53,140 nucleotides of DNA from Pseudanabaena biceps PCC 7429 (lineage in GTDB: Bacteria > Cyanobacteriota > Cyanobacteriia > Pseudanabaenales > Pseudanabaenaceae), in the NCBI RefSeq assembly GCF_000332215.1, contig NZ_ALWB01000005.1:1-53140 (forward strand), read 5' to 3'. The first letter of the stretch is position 1; each line of letters opens with the position of its first letter. The notes under the pieces were generated by a model. It ran no database searches. It worked only from the letters and a program-made list of their open reading frames with translations, and was not told where the DNA came from. Below, piece by piece: positions 11,020 through 19,416 of the stretch. The position numbers and the translations under genes were made by a program.

Positions 11020-11124
11020 GGATCTAGTTTTTAATTCCTGAAAGTGTTGTCACACTTTCAGGAATTAAAAACTAGATCCAGTAAGGGTTTTAAAACTAAG
11101 AATGGCTACGCCATTTTTAGTTTT
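11020..11124. repeat. Two-hairpin palindromic element, family C
   Basis: The first stem is a perfect 27 bp (11020-11046 with 11053-11079). A CAGTAAGGG linker follows, then a second stem (11092-11106 with 11110-11124, loop TAC, one mismatch) containing AATGGC-TAC-GCCATT. The layout matches the elements at 12126 and 13023, but here the outer TAATACCA end is replaced by GGATCTAG. Confidence 0.75.
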
Positions 11125-11208
11125 GGGATTTATTCAATTGTCTCCAGCTACTTACAGCAAGCTAAAAATTGATGTTAAGATCGAACCAACGTATCTCCTA
11201 GAGTTACT

Positions 11209-12033
11209 ATGCAAACCACGCAAGCGCCAATCAAAACTACTGGTTCACCACCTTCTAATATTCCCTCCGCACCAATTAGCCTCCCCGATCATAAGCAACT
11301 GCCAGATTCAGACGGAACCTTTGTGAAAAATTTTCAGGAACATCCACAAAGTATTGTTTTAACTAGTTCGATCAGCCCTATTTTAGAAAAATTACATCCC
11401 GATGGACGCTACTGCATTGGGCAAGATAGCGGCATTTACTGGCGGCTAATGGAACCACCCGAAAAAGGAGCTGAAGCGCCTGACTGGTTTTACGTTCCTA
11501 ATGTATCGCCGCTTCTCGATGGTGAATATCGCCGTTCCTATGTATTGTGGAAAGAATTTGTTGCCCCCTTAATTGCAATTGAATTTGTTTCTGGTAATGG
11601 GAGTGAAGAAAGAGACACAACGCCGCCTAGTGAAACCGAAAAAGCTGGTAAATTCTGGGTTTACGAACAGGCCATTCGGATTCCTTTTTATGTGATTTTT
11701 GATGCATGGAAAGATGAGCTTGAGGCTTATCACTTGGTTGATGGTCGCTATGTCAAAATGCAGCCCAATGATCGCGGACATTTTGCGATCGCGCCGATGG
11801 GTGTAGAACTGGGATTGATATTAGAGAATGGTGTATCTTGGTTGCGCTGGTGGGATGAGTCTGGAAATTTGTTGTTAACGGGTGATGAACGGGCTTTACA
11901 AGCTGAGGCGATCGCCGATCAACAACGAGCGATCGCCGATCAACAAATGGCGATCGCTGATCAAGAACGTCAACAAAAAGAGAAATTAGCGAATTATTTG
12001 CGGTCTATCGGCGTTGACCCTGAAGCAATTTAG
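11209..12033 (+). CDS. Uma2 family protein with HIP1-coded C-terminal repeats
   Basis: A 274-aa protein of the second common cyanobacterial Uma2 type. The core carries PDWFYVPNV, LIAIEFVSGNGSEERD and GKFWVYEQAIRIPFYVIFD, which bear the predicted nuclease acidic residues. It ends with a charged helical tail in which AIADQQ is repeated three times (about residues 234-253), then the conserved-looking finish LANYLRSIGVDPEAI. The tail repeats are coded by DNA that contains HIP1 octamers in phase. I start at ATG 11209; a different-frame ORF upstream is not supported. It follows a family C repeat and shares no operon with clear partners. Confidence 0.82.
   Translation: MQTTQAPIKTTGSPPSNIPSAPISLPDHKQLPDSDGTFVKNFQEHPQSIVLTSSISPILEKLHPDGRYCIGQDSGIYWRLMEPPEKGAEAPDWFYVPNVSPLLDGEYRRSYVLWKEFVAPLIAIEFVSGNGSEERDTTPPSETEKAGKFWVYEQAIRIPFYVIFDAWKDELEAYHLVDGRYVKMQPNDRGHFAIAPMGVELGLILENGVSWLRWWDESGNLLLTGDERALQAEAIADQQRAIADQQMAIADQERQQKEKLANYLRSIGVDPEAI
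11908..11967 (+). repeat. Three tandem 21-base units, each starting with HIP1
   Basis: Units start at 11908, 11929 and 11950, each with GCGATCGC(C/T)GATCAA(C/G)AA plus a variable triplet. The period is a multiple of three, so the frame is kept and each unit codes for AIADQ(Q/E)x. Confidence 0.85.
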
Positions 12034-12125
12034 TCTTGTGTTAGCCCAAAAGCCTAACTTCACAAACACGAAACCCACCTAATTTTGCAGTCCTCAAAAA
12101 ATTGCGATAAATTCAGATTTTTCAG

Positions 12126-12232
12126 TAATACCAATTCACGAAAGTGTGACAACACTTTTGTGAATTAAAAACCAAACCTAGTAAGGGTTTTCAAAGCTCA
12201 AAATGGCTATGCCATTTTGAGCTTTGGTATAA
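12126..12232. repeat. Two-hairpin palindromic element, family C
   Basis: A 107-base element from TAATACCA to TTGGTATAAG. The first hairpin contains ATTCACgAAAGTG/CACTTTTGTGAAT, followed by the linker ACCTAGTAAGGGTTTT and a second hairpin with AAAGCTCAAAATGGC-TAT-GCCATTTTGAGCTTT. It is closely related to the copies at 13023 and, inverted, 36044. Confidence 0.85.
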
Positions 12233-12280
12233 GTTGTTGACCTTGGGGCGATCGCCCAAATTAATTTATTATGATTTCCA

Positions 12281-12985
12281 CTATGATTTCCACAAATATA
12301 GTCCGCCAATTAGCCCTAAATCATTGGAGACGATCGCTACTTTAGTTAATAAATGGGGGGGTAAACTAAGGTTAACTAAGCGAGAATTGCCACCACCGAG
12401 ATATATTTTGTCAAAATTAAATAATTTATAGAGCGTAGCGATCGCCTCTGATAATCGGCTATTCCACATTTCTACGCCAACTTGATCGAGAGCCGCTTGT
12501 CCTAAGAGATCTTCGTAGGTGTGGCGATCGCGCCAAATATGCTGACCGATTTCAAGGTTGGGTAATAATTTGCCATTCAGAAAGAGGGACGAGCCAAAGC
12601 CAGTGCCTAGCGTGATTACCAACTCCACCCCATAACCCGCGATCGCGCCACAACCCTGTACATCGGCATCGTTGGCGATCCTAAAGGGTTTGCCTAACTT
12701 CTGACTCAATACTTCGGCTAAAGGAAATCCATCCCAATCGGGATGTAAGTTAATGGCTCCTCTTGTAATGCCATTTTCGACAACACTTGGAAATCCGATA
12801 GAAAGGCGATCAAATTCTCCCTGCGTCCAAATCAGATCGATTAATGTCGCTACAATCACATCTGGCGTTGCGGGGTGTGGTGTATGAATAAGTGACCGAT
12901 CAGAGATTGCCGTACCATCATCTTTTAAGATGATCGCCTTGATGGTACTACCACCTACATCGATTGCTAATGTTAATAAACTCAC
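12281..12985 (-). CDS. ROK family sugar kinase, polyphosphate-glucokinase-like
   Basis: A 234-aa ASKHA-fold kinase that phosphorylates a sugar, probably glucose. The N-terminal phosphate loop is AIDVGGSTIKAIIL (about residues 7-20). The catalytic region is IANDADVQGCGA (about 100-111), followed by a second phosphate-binding segment LVITLGTGFGSSLFLNG. Short length and sequence resemble polyphosphate glucokinases (PpgK), which take phosphate from polyphosphate or ATP; the donor cannot be read with confidence. It lacks the CxCGxxGCxE zinc motif of regulatory ROK proteins. The gene lies alone between two family C repeats, 12126-12232 and 13023-13130. Confidence 0.75.
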   Translation of the reverse strand: MSLLTLAIDVGGSTIKAIILKDDGTAISDRSLIHTPHPATPDVIVATLIDLIWTQGEFDRLSIGFPSVVENGITRGAINLHPDWDGFPLAEVLSQKLGKPFRIANDADVQGCGAIAGYGVELVITLGTGFGSSLFLNGKLLPNLEIGQHIWRDRHTYEDLLGQAALDQVGVEMWNSRLSEAIATLYKLFNFDKIYLGGGNSRLVNLSLPPHLLTKVAIVSNDLGLIGGLYLWKS

Positions 12986-13022
12986 TGGAATAGACTTCTT
13001 GTATTAGATAATAGAACTAAGT

Positions 13023-13130
13023 TAATACCAGTTCACAAAAGTGTAATAACACTTTTGTGAATTGAAAACCAAACCTAGTAAGGTTTTTAAAAACACAAAA
13101 TGGCGTAGCCATTTTGTGTTTTGGTATAAG
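13023..13130. repeat. Two-hairpin palindromic element, family C
   Basis: The 108-base element from TAATACCA to TTGGTATAAG has the same layout as 12126-12232. The second stem here is AAAACACAAAATGGC-GTA-GCCATTTTGTGTTTT, so the arms changed but pairing is kept. The remaining 150 bases before the NACHT gene are AT-rich and must hold its promoter; nothing clear was seen. Confidence 0.85.
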
Positions 13131-13286
13131 TTAGTTTGCGATCGCACTATACAGTGCTTTGCATTGTAAGAAAACCAATATTTTCACTAGCAGTGTTAAA
13201 TTGACTGTATTAATAAATGACACCTTAAATGAAAATATTAAGGTTTATTATATTTTAATGAAATCGGCGATAGAGGCATAAGAACT

Positions 13287-15728
13287 ATGGTTGCATCCTT
13301 AATGCTAAGAGCTCCAGCAGATATCCTTAGTAAAGCAAGAGATGAAATTTCCCGTCAGGGTTTTACGCCATTAGATCTGGCAAGTGAACTTAGTATTGCC
13401 GTTCAACTAGTTGACAATTTTTTGAATGGAGAAATCGTTGATCGCCATACCTACAATCTGGTTTGTGAAAAATTAGGTATTTCATTAACAACTTTGCAGG
13501 AAGAAGGGGAATTGTCAGGCGAGAATTTGTCCGAGCCTAGCGATGATGCAAATATGGAAACTCCCACGATATTTACGAATGCGAGTAGAAGTAATCGCCA
13601 TGTCGCGAATGTGAGCGAGTTGTTATCTGACGGTGATAGTAAGGATCGTATTTCGCAAAACGTTAATCAAAACCCCAGTGATAATATCGCTCTAAATTTG
13701 CTGGAAAATATTGACCTATCAGTACATAGCCTACGGCAAAGAATCTCAGCTGCTCTAATCCGTCAATGCGATCGCCTCAAAATAATTGATGTGAGTGTAC
13801 CAGTCTGTCTGCATGATTTATATACCGAGCTGAGTGTTTTTACTAATTTGCCCAGCAGTCAATATCTGGATCTCAATGAGACCTTTGCAAATATCCCTCC
13901 CGAACAATACGATCGCTTTTATTTAGATAAGCTACATCCGCCGATAATTCCTGCTAGTAGAGCTTTAGAAGAATTTAAGCTAATTTTACTCGTTGGCGGA
14001 CTGGGCTCTGGCAAGACGACCCTACTCAAATATTTGGCAATGGCTTGCGTTGCGGGCAAAATATTACCGAAATATCTACCTGTATTTTTGCCATTGCGAT
14101 CGCTCGTGTCACCTAATGACAGTAATCCTTTTACATGGTTAAAGAAACAAATCACGATCTATGGATTGCTAGATGAATCCTCTGATAACCAATTATTAGA
14201 ACAGTTACTTATTAAAGGTCGTCTATTACTGTTTTGGGATGGGATTGATGACTTGCCAGAAGCCAACCGTGGGGAAATCGTACAACAAATTACAAACTTT
14301 AGCGATCGCTATCCCAAAAATCGGATGGTCTTCTCTTCTCGTAACCCAATCTACGGGCATATCCTCGAATCATTTTCCGCCTTTGCGATCGCCCCTTTCC
14401 AAGATTTACAAATTAGCACCTTTGCCAGTAAATGGTTTCAAGTTACTTGCTCGGAAAAGCCGAAAAAAAATGAAAAATTTCAACAGCTTTTAGCAACCAA
14501 TAAACCCCTAGCAGAAATTGCCCGCAATCCCCTACTACTAACCTATCTCTGTAATGTATTCAACAGTTGCGAATATCTTAAGCCCAACTTCTACCAAGAA
14601 ATTCTCGATCTGCTACTAACGAAATGGAATCAGACTAAATGCTTTCCCATCCAAAGCGATCGCGAACTATCAACTTCACAAAAACAAGATTTACTTTCCC
14701 ATATAGCCATTGTCTCCCTCGATCGTCATGGTTATGTATGGCAAAATAACGAACTTGAGGATGATTTTCAAGCCTGTATTAGTACCAGTCGCAGCCTAGC
14801 TGTTCCCATTGATCGCGATCGGCTCTTGCAGTCCTTTAAGTGGCAACATAGTTTATTGATTGAATGTGCGAAAGGTTTTCATTCCTTAAACTACACCACC
14901 TTGCACGATTACCTCGCGGCCTATCGACTCGCCAATAGTGCCCCCAGTGCCGCGCAAAACTACCTGCTAGAACGGATATACCTCAGACGCTGGCATGGTG
15001 TGATCGTGATGACCATTAGCATCTCCCAACAAGCCGATCACATCCTACAGATGATGAAGCGAAAAATTGACGAGATAGTGAGTAAAGACCCACACTTGCA
15101 GTCATTTCTAACATGGGTTAATCAACAGTCGATTCAAATTCAAACTCCATACAAGCCAGTAACGATTCGAGCCTTGTATTTGGATGTCGATCTAGAAAAT
15201 GCACGTTCCCTCGATCGCGCTCGGGCCTTAGATATTGCCCATTCCCGATCCTTAGAACGGGCTTTAGCAAAAGCAATGGGGGCTGACAATAGCATTACAG
15301 AGACGCAGGTTGATATCGATTACACCATTAATCTCGCGCTCAATCTTGACTTAGCCTTATACTTTGCCAATCACCCCATTTTAGAGCTAGCCTGCGTTCT
15401 CGAACCCGATCTATCTAGAGCCCTACAATTTTTGCGCCAGAAGTTTCCCGATCCTTACAAAAACCGAGATGTTTTTGCAAAGTGGTGGCAAGCTAAGGGT
15501 TTAGATTGGTCGAAAAAGCTCCGTAATTTAATCGTTCAGCATCGGAAAAGTTCTCAGGAGTGGCAATTTAGCGATACTCAGTTGAAGGTATTGCGAACCT
15601 ATCACGATGCGAACAAGTTATTGATCGAATGTTTAAATAATGCCGAATACGTCAGTCCCTTAATCAAAAACCAAATTGAGTCCACTTTGCTACTGCCGCA
15701 GGGTGAGTACAACCTGTTGCATTACTAA
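13287..15728 (+). CDS. NACHT-domain STAND NTPase, possible conflict/defence protein
   Basis: An 813-aa protein. Residues 1-80 look like a small helical DNA-binding or adaptor domain (FTPLDLASELSIAVQLVDNF then LVCEKLGISLTTLQE, HTH-like). A linker follows, then the NACHT NTPase: Walker A LLVGGLGSGKTTLLKYLA (about residues 233-250), Walker B RLLLFWDGIDDLPE (about 312-325), sensor-like FSSRNP and a winged-helix region. The C-terminal third is helical and contains a stretch rich in repeated AR/LDRA (about 635-665). The end, LKVLRTYHDANKLLIECLN, resembles the C-terminal helical domain of NACHT conflict proteins. Such proteins can act as intracellular phage sensors; a role here is inference. It is a stand-alone gene flanked by hairpins and contains HIP1 sites. 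Confidence 0.8.
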   Translation: MVASLMLRAPADILSKARDEISRQGFTPLDLASELSIAVQLVDNFLNGEIVDRHTYNLVCEKLGISLTTLQEEGELSGENLSEPSDDANMETPTIFTNASRSNRHVANVSELLSDGDSKDRISQNVNQNPSDNIALNLLENIDLSVHSLRQRISAALIRQCDRLKIIDVSVPVCLHDLYTELSVFTNLPSSQYLDLNETFANIPPEQYDRFYLDKLHPPIIPASRALEEFKLILLVGGLGSGKTTLLKYLAMACVAGKILPKYLPVFLPLRSLVSPNDSNPFTWLKKQITIYGLLDESSDNQLLEQLLIKGRLLLFWDGIDDLPEANRGEIVQQITNFSDRYPKNRMVFSSRNPIYGHILESFSAFAIAPFQDLQISTFASKWFQVTCSEKPKKNEKFQQLLATNKPLAEIARNPLLLTYLCNVFNSCEYLKPNFYQEILDLLLTKWNQTKCFPIQSDRELSTSQKQDLLSHIAIVSLDRHGYVWQNNELEDDFQACISTSRSLAVPIDRDRLLQSFKWQHSLLIECAKGFHSLNYTTLHDYLAAYRLANSAPSAAQNYLLERIYLRRWHGVIVMTISISQQADHILQMMKRKIDEIVSKDPHLQSFLTWVNQQSIQIQTPYKPVTIRALYLDVDLENARSLDRARALDIAHSRSLERALAKAMGADNSITETQVDIDYTINLALNLDLALYFANHPILELACVLEPDLSRALQFLRQKFPDPYKNRDVFAKWWQAKGLDWSKKLRNLIVQHRKSSQEWQFSDTQLKVLRTYHDANKLLIECLNNAEYVSPLIKNQIESTLLLPQGEYNLLHY

Positions 15729-15757
15729 TTTCAACGTGAGTTCGGGTTAATTTGAAA

Positions 15758-15903
15758 CTGGCTGAGCGTAAAGAGTTTGCTACGCAAACCCTTCACGCTC
15801 AGCCAGCGGGATACTTTATCTGAGCAAAGTCGAAGCCTCTCTCAAATTATTTAGTTGATTAAGGAATTGCCAGTGCAAAGCACTGGCAATTCCTTAATCA
15901 ACT
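15758..15903. repeat. Two long hairpins after the NACHT gene
   Basis: The first stem has 23 bp with two mismatches (15758-15780 with 15784-15806, loop TAC). The second is a perfect 24-bp stem (15853-15876 with 15880-15903, loop AAA). Either could terminate transcription of the NACHT gene. The remaining 105 bases before the ABC gene show nothing clear. Confidence 0.75.
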
Positions 15904-16008
15904 TTGGCAATAGTCTACAGACAATGACTTTTAGTTTGTAAGTTTACTGATACTTATCAATGCCGATTGCTATACTTTTAGGCATTACTTTAAAGAGATC
16001 GATATTCC

Positions 16009-16923
16009 GTGCTAGAAGTTCGCAAAATCTGTAAATCTTATGGAAAGAAGCAAGTTTTGCATGACTTAAGCTTTGCTATTCAGTCGGGGGAAGTCTATGG
16101 TTTGCTGGGACCCAATGGAGCTGGCAAAACTACTATGATTAGTATTTTATGTGGGCTGATCGCCGCCGATCGCGGATTGGTAACGATGAATGGTCAAAAA
16201 CCATCGGTATCGACTCGATCGCTCATCGGAGTCGCCCCACAGGATAATATTTTTTATAAGAGCTTAACCTGTGAAGAAAATCTGCGTTTTTTTGGGCAGC
16301 TTTACGGATTGAATAACCAAGCCTGTCAGAAACAAGCTCATTATTGTTTGGAATTAGTGGGATTAAGCGATCGCGCTCAAAGTATTGCGGAGACACTCAG
16401 CGGAGGGATGCAGCGTCGATTAAGTATGGCTCTTGCGCTCGTCCATCAGCCGCAATTAGTCGTACTAGATGAGCCAACCACAGGACTGGATATCGAAGCC
16501 CGTTATGAAGTTTGGGAATTAATTCGCAAACTGAGTAGTCAGGATACTGCCATTTTACTGACTACTCATATGCTAGAAGAAGCTGAACGCCTCTGTCAGC
16601 GGATTGGTATTATCAAGAAGGGGAATTTATTGGCTGAAGGGAGTCTTGATGAACTCCGCAAATATATTCCTGCACAGGAAATTGCCATTATCTGTACGCC
16701 AACCGAGAATTTGGCGATCGCTAGAGCGATCGAACTCGGCTTTGATTATCGCCACTATGGGCGAGATCTTGCTTTTTGGCTACCTAGGGCGATGGAGCTA
16801 AAAGAAATTTTGGAATGTTTTGAAGGGATCAAAATTGACTCAATTATGCGTCAGCCAGTCCGCCTTGAAAATATCTATGTCGAAGTCACCCAAAATATTA
16901 CTTCCTTCCCAGTGAATAATTAG
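16009..16923 (+). CDS. ABC transporter ATP-binding protein (ABC-2/drug-export type)
   Basis: A 304-aa ATPase subunit of the DrrA/NodI/CcmA class, which energises ABC-2 type exporters. Walker A is GPNGAGKTT (about residues 34-42), the signature LSGGMQRR about 129-136, and Walker B LVVLDEPTTGLD about 149-160; a C-terminal regulatory extension of about 90 aa is typical of the class. The start is GTG 16009, giving VLEVRKICKSYGKKQVL. No permease is adjacent, so its membrane partner lies elsewhere. The last residues, SFPVNN, and the TAG stop are coded by the arm of a palindromic element. Confidence 0.88.
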   Translation: MLEVRKICKSYGKKQVLHDLSFAIQSGEVYGLLGPNGAGKTTMISILCGLIAADRGLVTMNGQKPSVSTRSLIGVAPQDNIFYKSLTCEENLRFFGQLYGLNNQACQKQAHYCLELVGLSDRAQSIAETLSGGMQRRLSMALALVHQPQLVVLDEPTTGLDIEARYEVWELIRKLSSQDTAILLTTHMLEEAERLCQRIGIIKKGNLLAEGSLDELRKYIPAQEIAIICTPTENLAIARAIELGFDYRHYGRDLAFWLPRAMELKEILECFEGIKIDSIMRQPVRLENIYVEVTQNITSFPVNN

Positions 16924-17008
16924 CGTTGCGGCGCGAAGCACCGCAACGTCTAATTATTGGTTCCAGAGAAGAATTAGACGTTGTGGCGCTTTGCGCCGCA
17001 ACGTCTAA
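16899..17008. repeat. Paired hairpin elements carrying the stops of two convergent genes
   Basis: Hairpin one spans 16918-16953 (apex GCGC-GAA-GCAC) and hairpin two 16974-17008 (apex GGCGC-TTT-GCGCC); both share the arm TTAG(A)CGTTG(C/T)GG. The left flank CCTTCCCAGTGAATAATTAG is also an arm of the large hairpin at 47560. The TAG of the ABC gene (16921-16923) and the TAG of the reverse gene (17005-17007) both lie inside. Confidence 0.8.
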
Positions 17009-18054
17009 ACTGAACTACTTACGATACTTTTTACATGGGCAAATACTGCCTTGGTAAAAGCTAACAGATTGGCTTGAACTTGGGGAATATCTTTAGATAC
17101 AAGGCGATCAAGTGAGGTGTAGTAGGTGGCAGCTAACTTCGGACGGCTATCAGCTTTCATTATCCATAGACCATCGGCAACACTGGCGCGGACTTCGACA
17201 ATAAGATCGTTATTTTCAGGTATGGCAAAGCTCTGATTGATGCCCTGAAAAGCGCGAATTTGCTTCCGAGCATCCCCCTTGAGCCAAACCGTCGCGACTA
17301 GATAGGGGCTTACAGATTGAAGATCCTGATGAGGTACTGATCTCGCTGCATATACATAAAGCAATTGTAGCCAAGGCAGAGGATAAATAATCTCTAAAGC
17401 GCTATAACCACTCTGTTTGGCGATCGCTATTCCTTCAAAATAATCTATAGTTTGCCCCCATTGTTCGCTAAAGGATTTTGCCACATCGGGATTGAGGAAT
17501 AGATCCCCCCACATGCGATGTTGCCAAGGTTGCATGTCCATGAAATGCATGTATTCCACAAACTCATGGGCGAGATGATGTTCCTTTTGGGCTACTAAAG
17601 CATAGATATCCTGCCAGCAGAAATAGGGCATTGAGGAATTAATATCACCGTGAGGTTGCAGATAGTAAAGCTTGGCTTCCTCACTATCTAAAATTTCGGG
17701 CTCGAACAAGCAGTAACTATTGCTAATCACCGCTACATAGGTTGGTTTGGCTTGAAGCTTAGCGATCGCCAAAAAGCTCGCGAGCGAGTACTCACTCAAC
17801 TCGCTTTCGATACGATGGTCACAGATGATATCAAAATCTTGGCATTCTAAAAGAATATCGGGCTGGATGTCCGACGAGAAAAAAGGATAGCTAACCGCTT
17901 TAATAAATGTTGAACGGGGCTTTCCCGATCGCTGAGTCAGAAAACTAACGAAATCTTGACCTAAACTATGAACATTTTTCAGCAAATATTCCCAAGAAGC
18001 AGCAAAACGCTCTCTCTTGTCTAGGTTTGGTGGCAGCAAGAAAATATTACTCAT
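17005..18054 (-). CDS. Unrecognised protein, possible degenerate PD-(D/E)XK nuclease fold
   Basis: I do not recognise this 349-aa protein. It has no signal peptide or membrane segment and contains many aromatic residues. One region (about residues 65-115: PDILLECQDFDIICDHRIES, then SLASFLAIAKLQAKPTYVAVISN) has the rhythm of a PD-(D/E)XK nuclease core, with an acidic residue, a beta strand, E-x-E and a helix, but the usual lysine is not obvious. HHLAHEFVEYMHFMDM near residue 165 is histidine-rich. It lies between two orphan ABC ATPase genes in reverse orientation, so it is not in their operon. HIP1 sites indicate long residence in the genome. Confidence 0.6.
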   Translation of the reverse strand: MSNIFLLPPNLDKRERFAASWEYLLKNVHSLGQDFVSFLTQRSGKPRSTFIKAVSYPFFSSDIQPDILLECQDFDIICDHRIESELSEYSLASFLAIAKLQAKPTYVAVISNSYCLFEPEILDSEEAKLYYLQPHGDINSSMPYFCWQDIYALVAQKEHHLAHEFVEYMHFMDMQPWQHRMWGDLFLNPDVAKSFSEQWGQTIDYFEGIAIAKQSGYSALEIIYPLPWLQLLYVYAARSVPHQDLQSVSPYLVATVWLKGDARKQIRAFQGINQSFAIPENNDLIVEVRASVADGLWIMKADSRPKLAATYYTSLDRLVSKDIPQVQANLLAFTKAVFAHVKSIVSSSV

Positions 18055-18153
18055 AGCTGGGCGCTATCTAGCCTCATTTCGCTACATTGTCGCTACATTG
18101 TATAGTTTATCTGGGTATAGTTTATCTGGCAAAGAATATCTAGTCGAAAAGTC

Positions 18154-18306
18154 ACAAAAACAATAGAGAGTTGCGGCGCTAAGCGCCGCAACTCTCTATT
18201 GTTTTTGTTTTCCTGACTTGATAAATTGCCAAAAGCCGTAAAGTTGCACCCCTTAGGGGCGCAACTTTACGGCTTTTGGTTTGTAATTAATTATGCCTAG
18301 CTACTT
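18154..18306. repeat. Two long hairpins (family D type, then family B type)
   Basis: The first is a perfect 26-bp stem (18154-18179 with 18183-18208, loop TAA) followed by TTTTCCTGACTTG, the family D end. The second is a 24-bp stem with one mismatch (18229-18252 with 18256-18279, loop TTA) followed by TTAATTATGCCTAGCTACTT, the family B right end. These fill most of the 313-base gap upstream of the ABC gene. A direct repeat TTTGCTTGAGTATG (two copies, 18307-18334) follows. Confidence 0.75.
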
Positions 18307-18367
18307 ATTTGCTTGAGTATGTTTGCTTGAGTATGGTAGCGAGTGCTTTAAAATATTGTTTTAAAGA

Positions 18368-19366
18368 ATGAATTTTGCAACTTCGATCGCAACTATGGTA
18401 GAAGTCTTGACTAGCGAACCCCAGCAACAGATTATTGCCAGCAACGCTATTGTGGCGAGTGGCTTGAGCAAAACCTATCGTACTGGCTTTTGGTTAAATC
18501 AAAAAATTAGTTCTTTACAGGATTTTTCGTTAACCATTCGCAAGGGTGAAACCTTTGGTGTGTTAGGACCTAATGGAGCTGGTAAAACGACTCTATTAAA
18601 AATCTTGCTCGGTATTGTCCAGCCAACCTCTGGTACGGGTGAGATCTTAGGTTACCCTCTTGGCGATCGCACGGCGAAACAGTCCATTGGGTACTTACCT
18701 GAAAATGCTTATTATTATGACTACTTGACGGGATGGGAATTGCTGGATTTTATCGGTAGTTTATTTGGTGTTGCCCCATCACTGCGCCGCCAGCGTATTG
18801 CGGATTTATTGGATCTGGTCGGACTGTCCCAATCTGTAGCGAGGAAAAAGCAACTGCGCCAATATTCTAAGGGAATGGTGCAGAGAATTGGTGTTGCTCA
18901 AGCCTTGATCAACGATCCCGAAGTGGTATTTCTCGATGAGCCGATGTCAGGACTAGATCCCGTGGGTCGCTATCAAGTCCGCGAAATTATTTTAATGCTC
19001 AAAAATCAAGGCAAAACGGTATTTTTTAACAGTCATATTTTGTCGGATGTAGAGCTAATCTGCGATCGCATTGGCATTCTCAATAAAGGGGAATTGGTCG
19101 CGATGGGGACTCTCAATGAGTTACTAGGTACGGAACAGTCCTATCAAGTCAGCGGGCATGGTGGTACTGAGCTAGAATTACAGCCTTGGCTCCAACATCT
19201 CATTTTCCAAAATGATACTTGGCATGGTCAACTAGCCAAGGATCTACCTGAATTCTTGACCTATATTGCTAGTATTGGGGCAAAGGCGATCGCAATCGAG
19301 TTAGCACGCCAGACCCTTGAGGAATTTTTTATCGATCAAATCAAAGCTTCGCGGCACAAGGACTAA
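18368..19366 (+). CDS. ABC transporter ATP-binding protein (ABC-2 type)
   Basis: A 332-aa ATPase of the CcmA/NatA class. Walker A is GPNGAGKTT (about residues 67-75), the signature is the divergent YSKGMVQR (about 165-172), and Walker B is VVFLDEPMSGLDP (about 185-197), followed by the switch histidine in FNSHILSD. The C-terminal regulatory segment is normal. ATG 18368 is taken as the start, but ATG 18398 (MVEVLTSEP) is equally possible. As with the ABC gene at 16009, no permease is next to it. A strong hairpin separates it from the convergent DUF1517 gene. Confidence 0.87.
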   Translation: MNFATSIATMVEVLTSEPQQQIIASNAIVASGLSKTYRTGFWLNQKISSLQDFSLTIRKGETFGVLGPNGAGKTTLLKILLGIVQPTSGTGEILGYPLGDRTAKQSIGYLPENAYYYDYLTGWELLDFIGSLFGVAPSLRRQRIADLLDLVGLSQSVARKKQLRQYSKGMVQRIGVAQALINDPEVVFLDEPMSGLDPVGRYQVREIILMLKNQGKTVFFNSHILSDVELICDRIGILNKGELVAMGTLNELLGTEQSYQVSGHGGTELELQPWLQHLIFQNDTWHGQLAKDLPEFLTYIASIGAKAIAIELARQTLEEFFIDQIKASRHKD

Positions 19367-19373
19367 TCGCGAT

Positions 19374-19416
19374 GCCAAAGAGAGGGTTAGAGCTTTGCTC
19401 TAACCCTCTCTTTGGC
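19374..19416. terminator. Bidirectional hairpin terminator
   Basis: A perfect 20-bp stem (19374-19393 with 19397-19416, loop TTT) sits exactly between the ends of two convergent genes, touching the stop codon of the reverse one. It has no long T-run. Confidence 0.7.

Noticed and set aside
11102-11326. Forward open frame starting in a repeat
   Set aside because: It overlaps the better-supported Uma2 gene in another frame and starts within a hairpin.
12234-12431. Short forward open frame near the ROK gene
   Set aside because: It runs over the antisense of the sugar kinase and has no family features.
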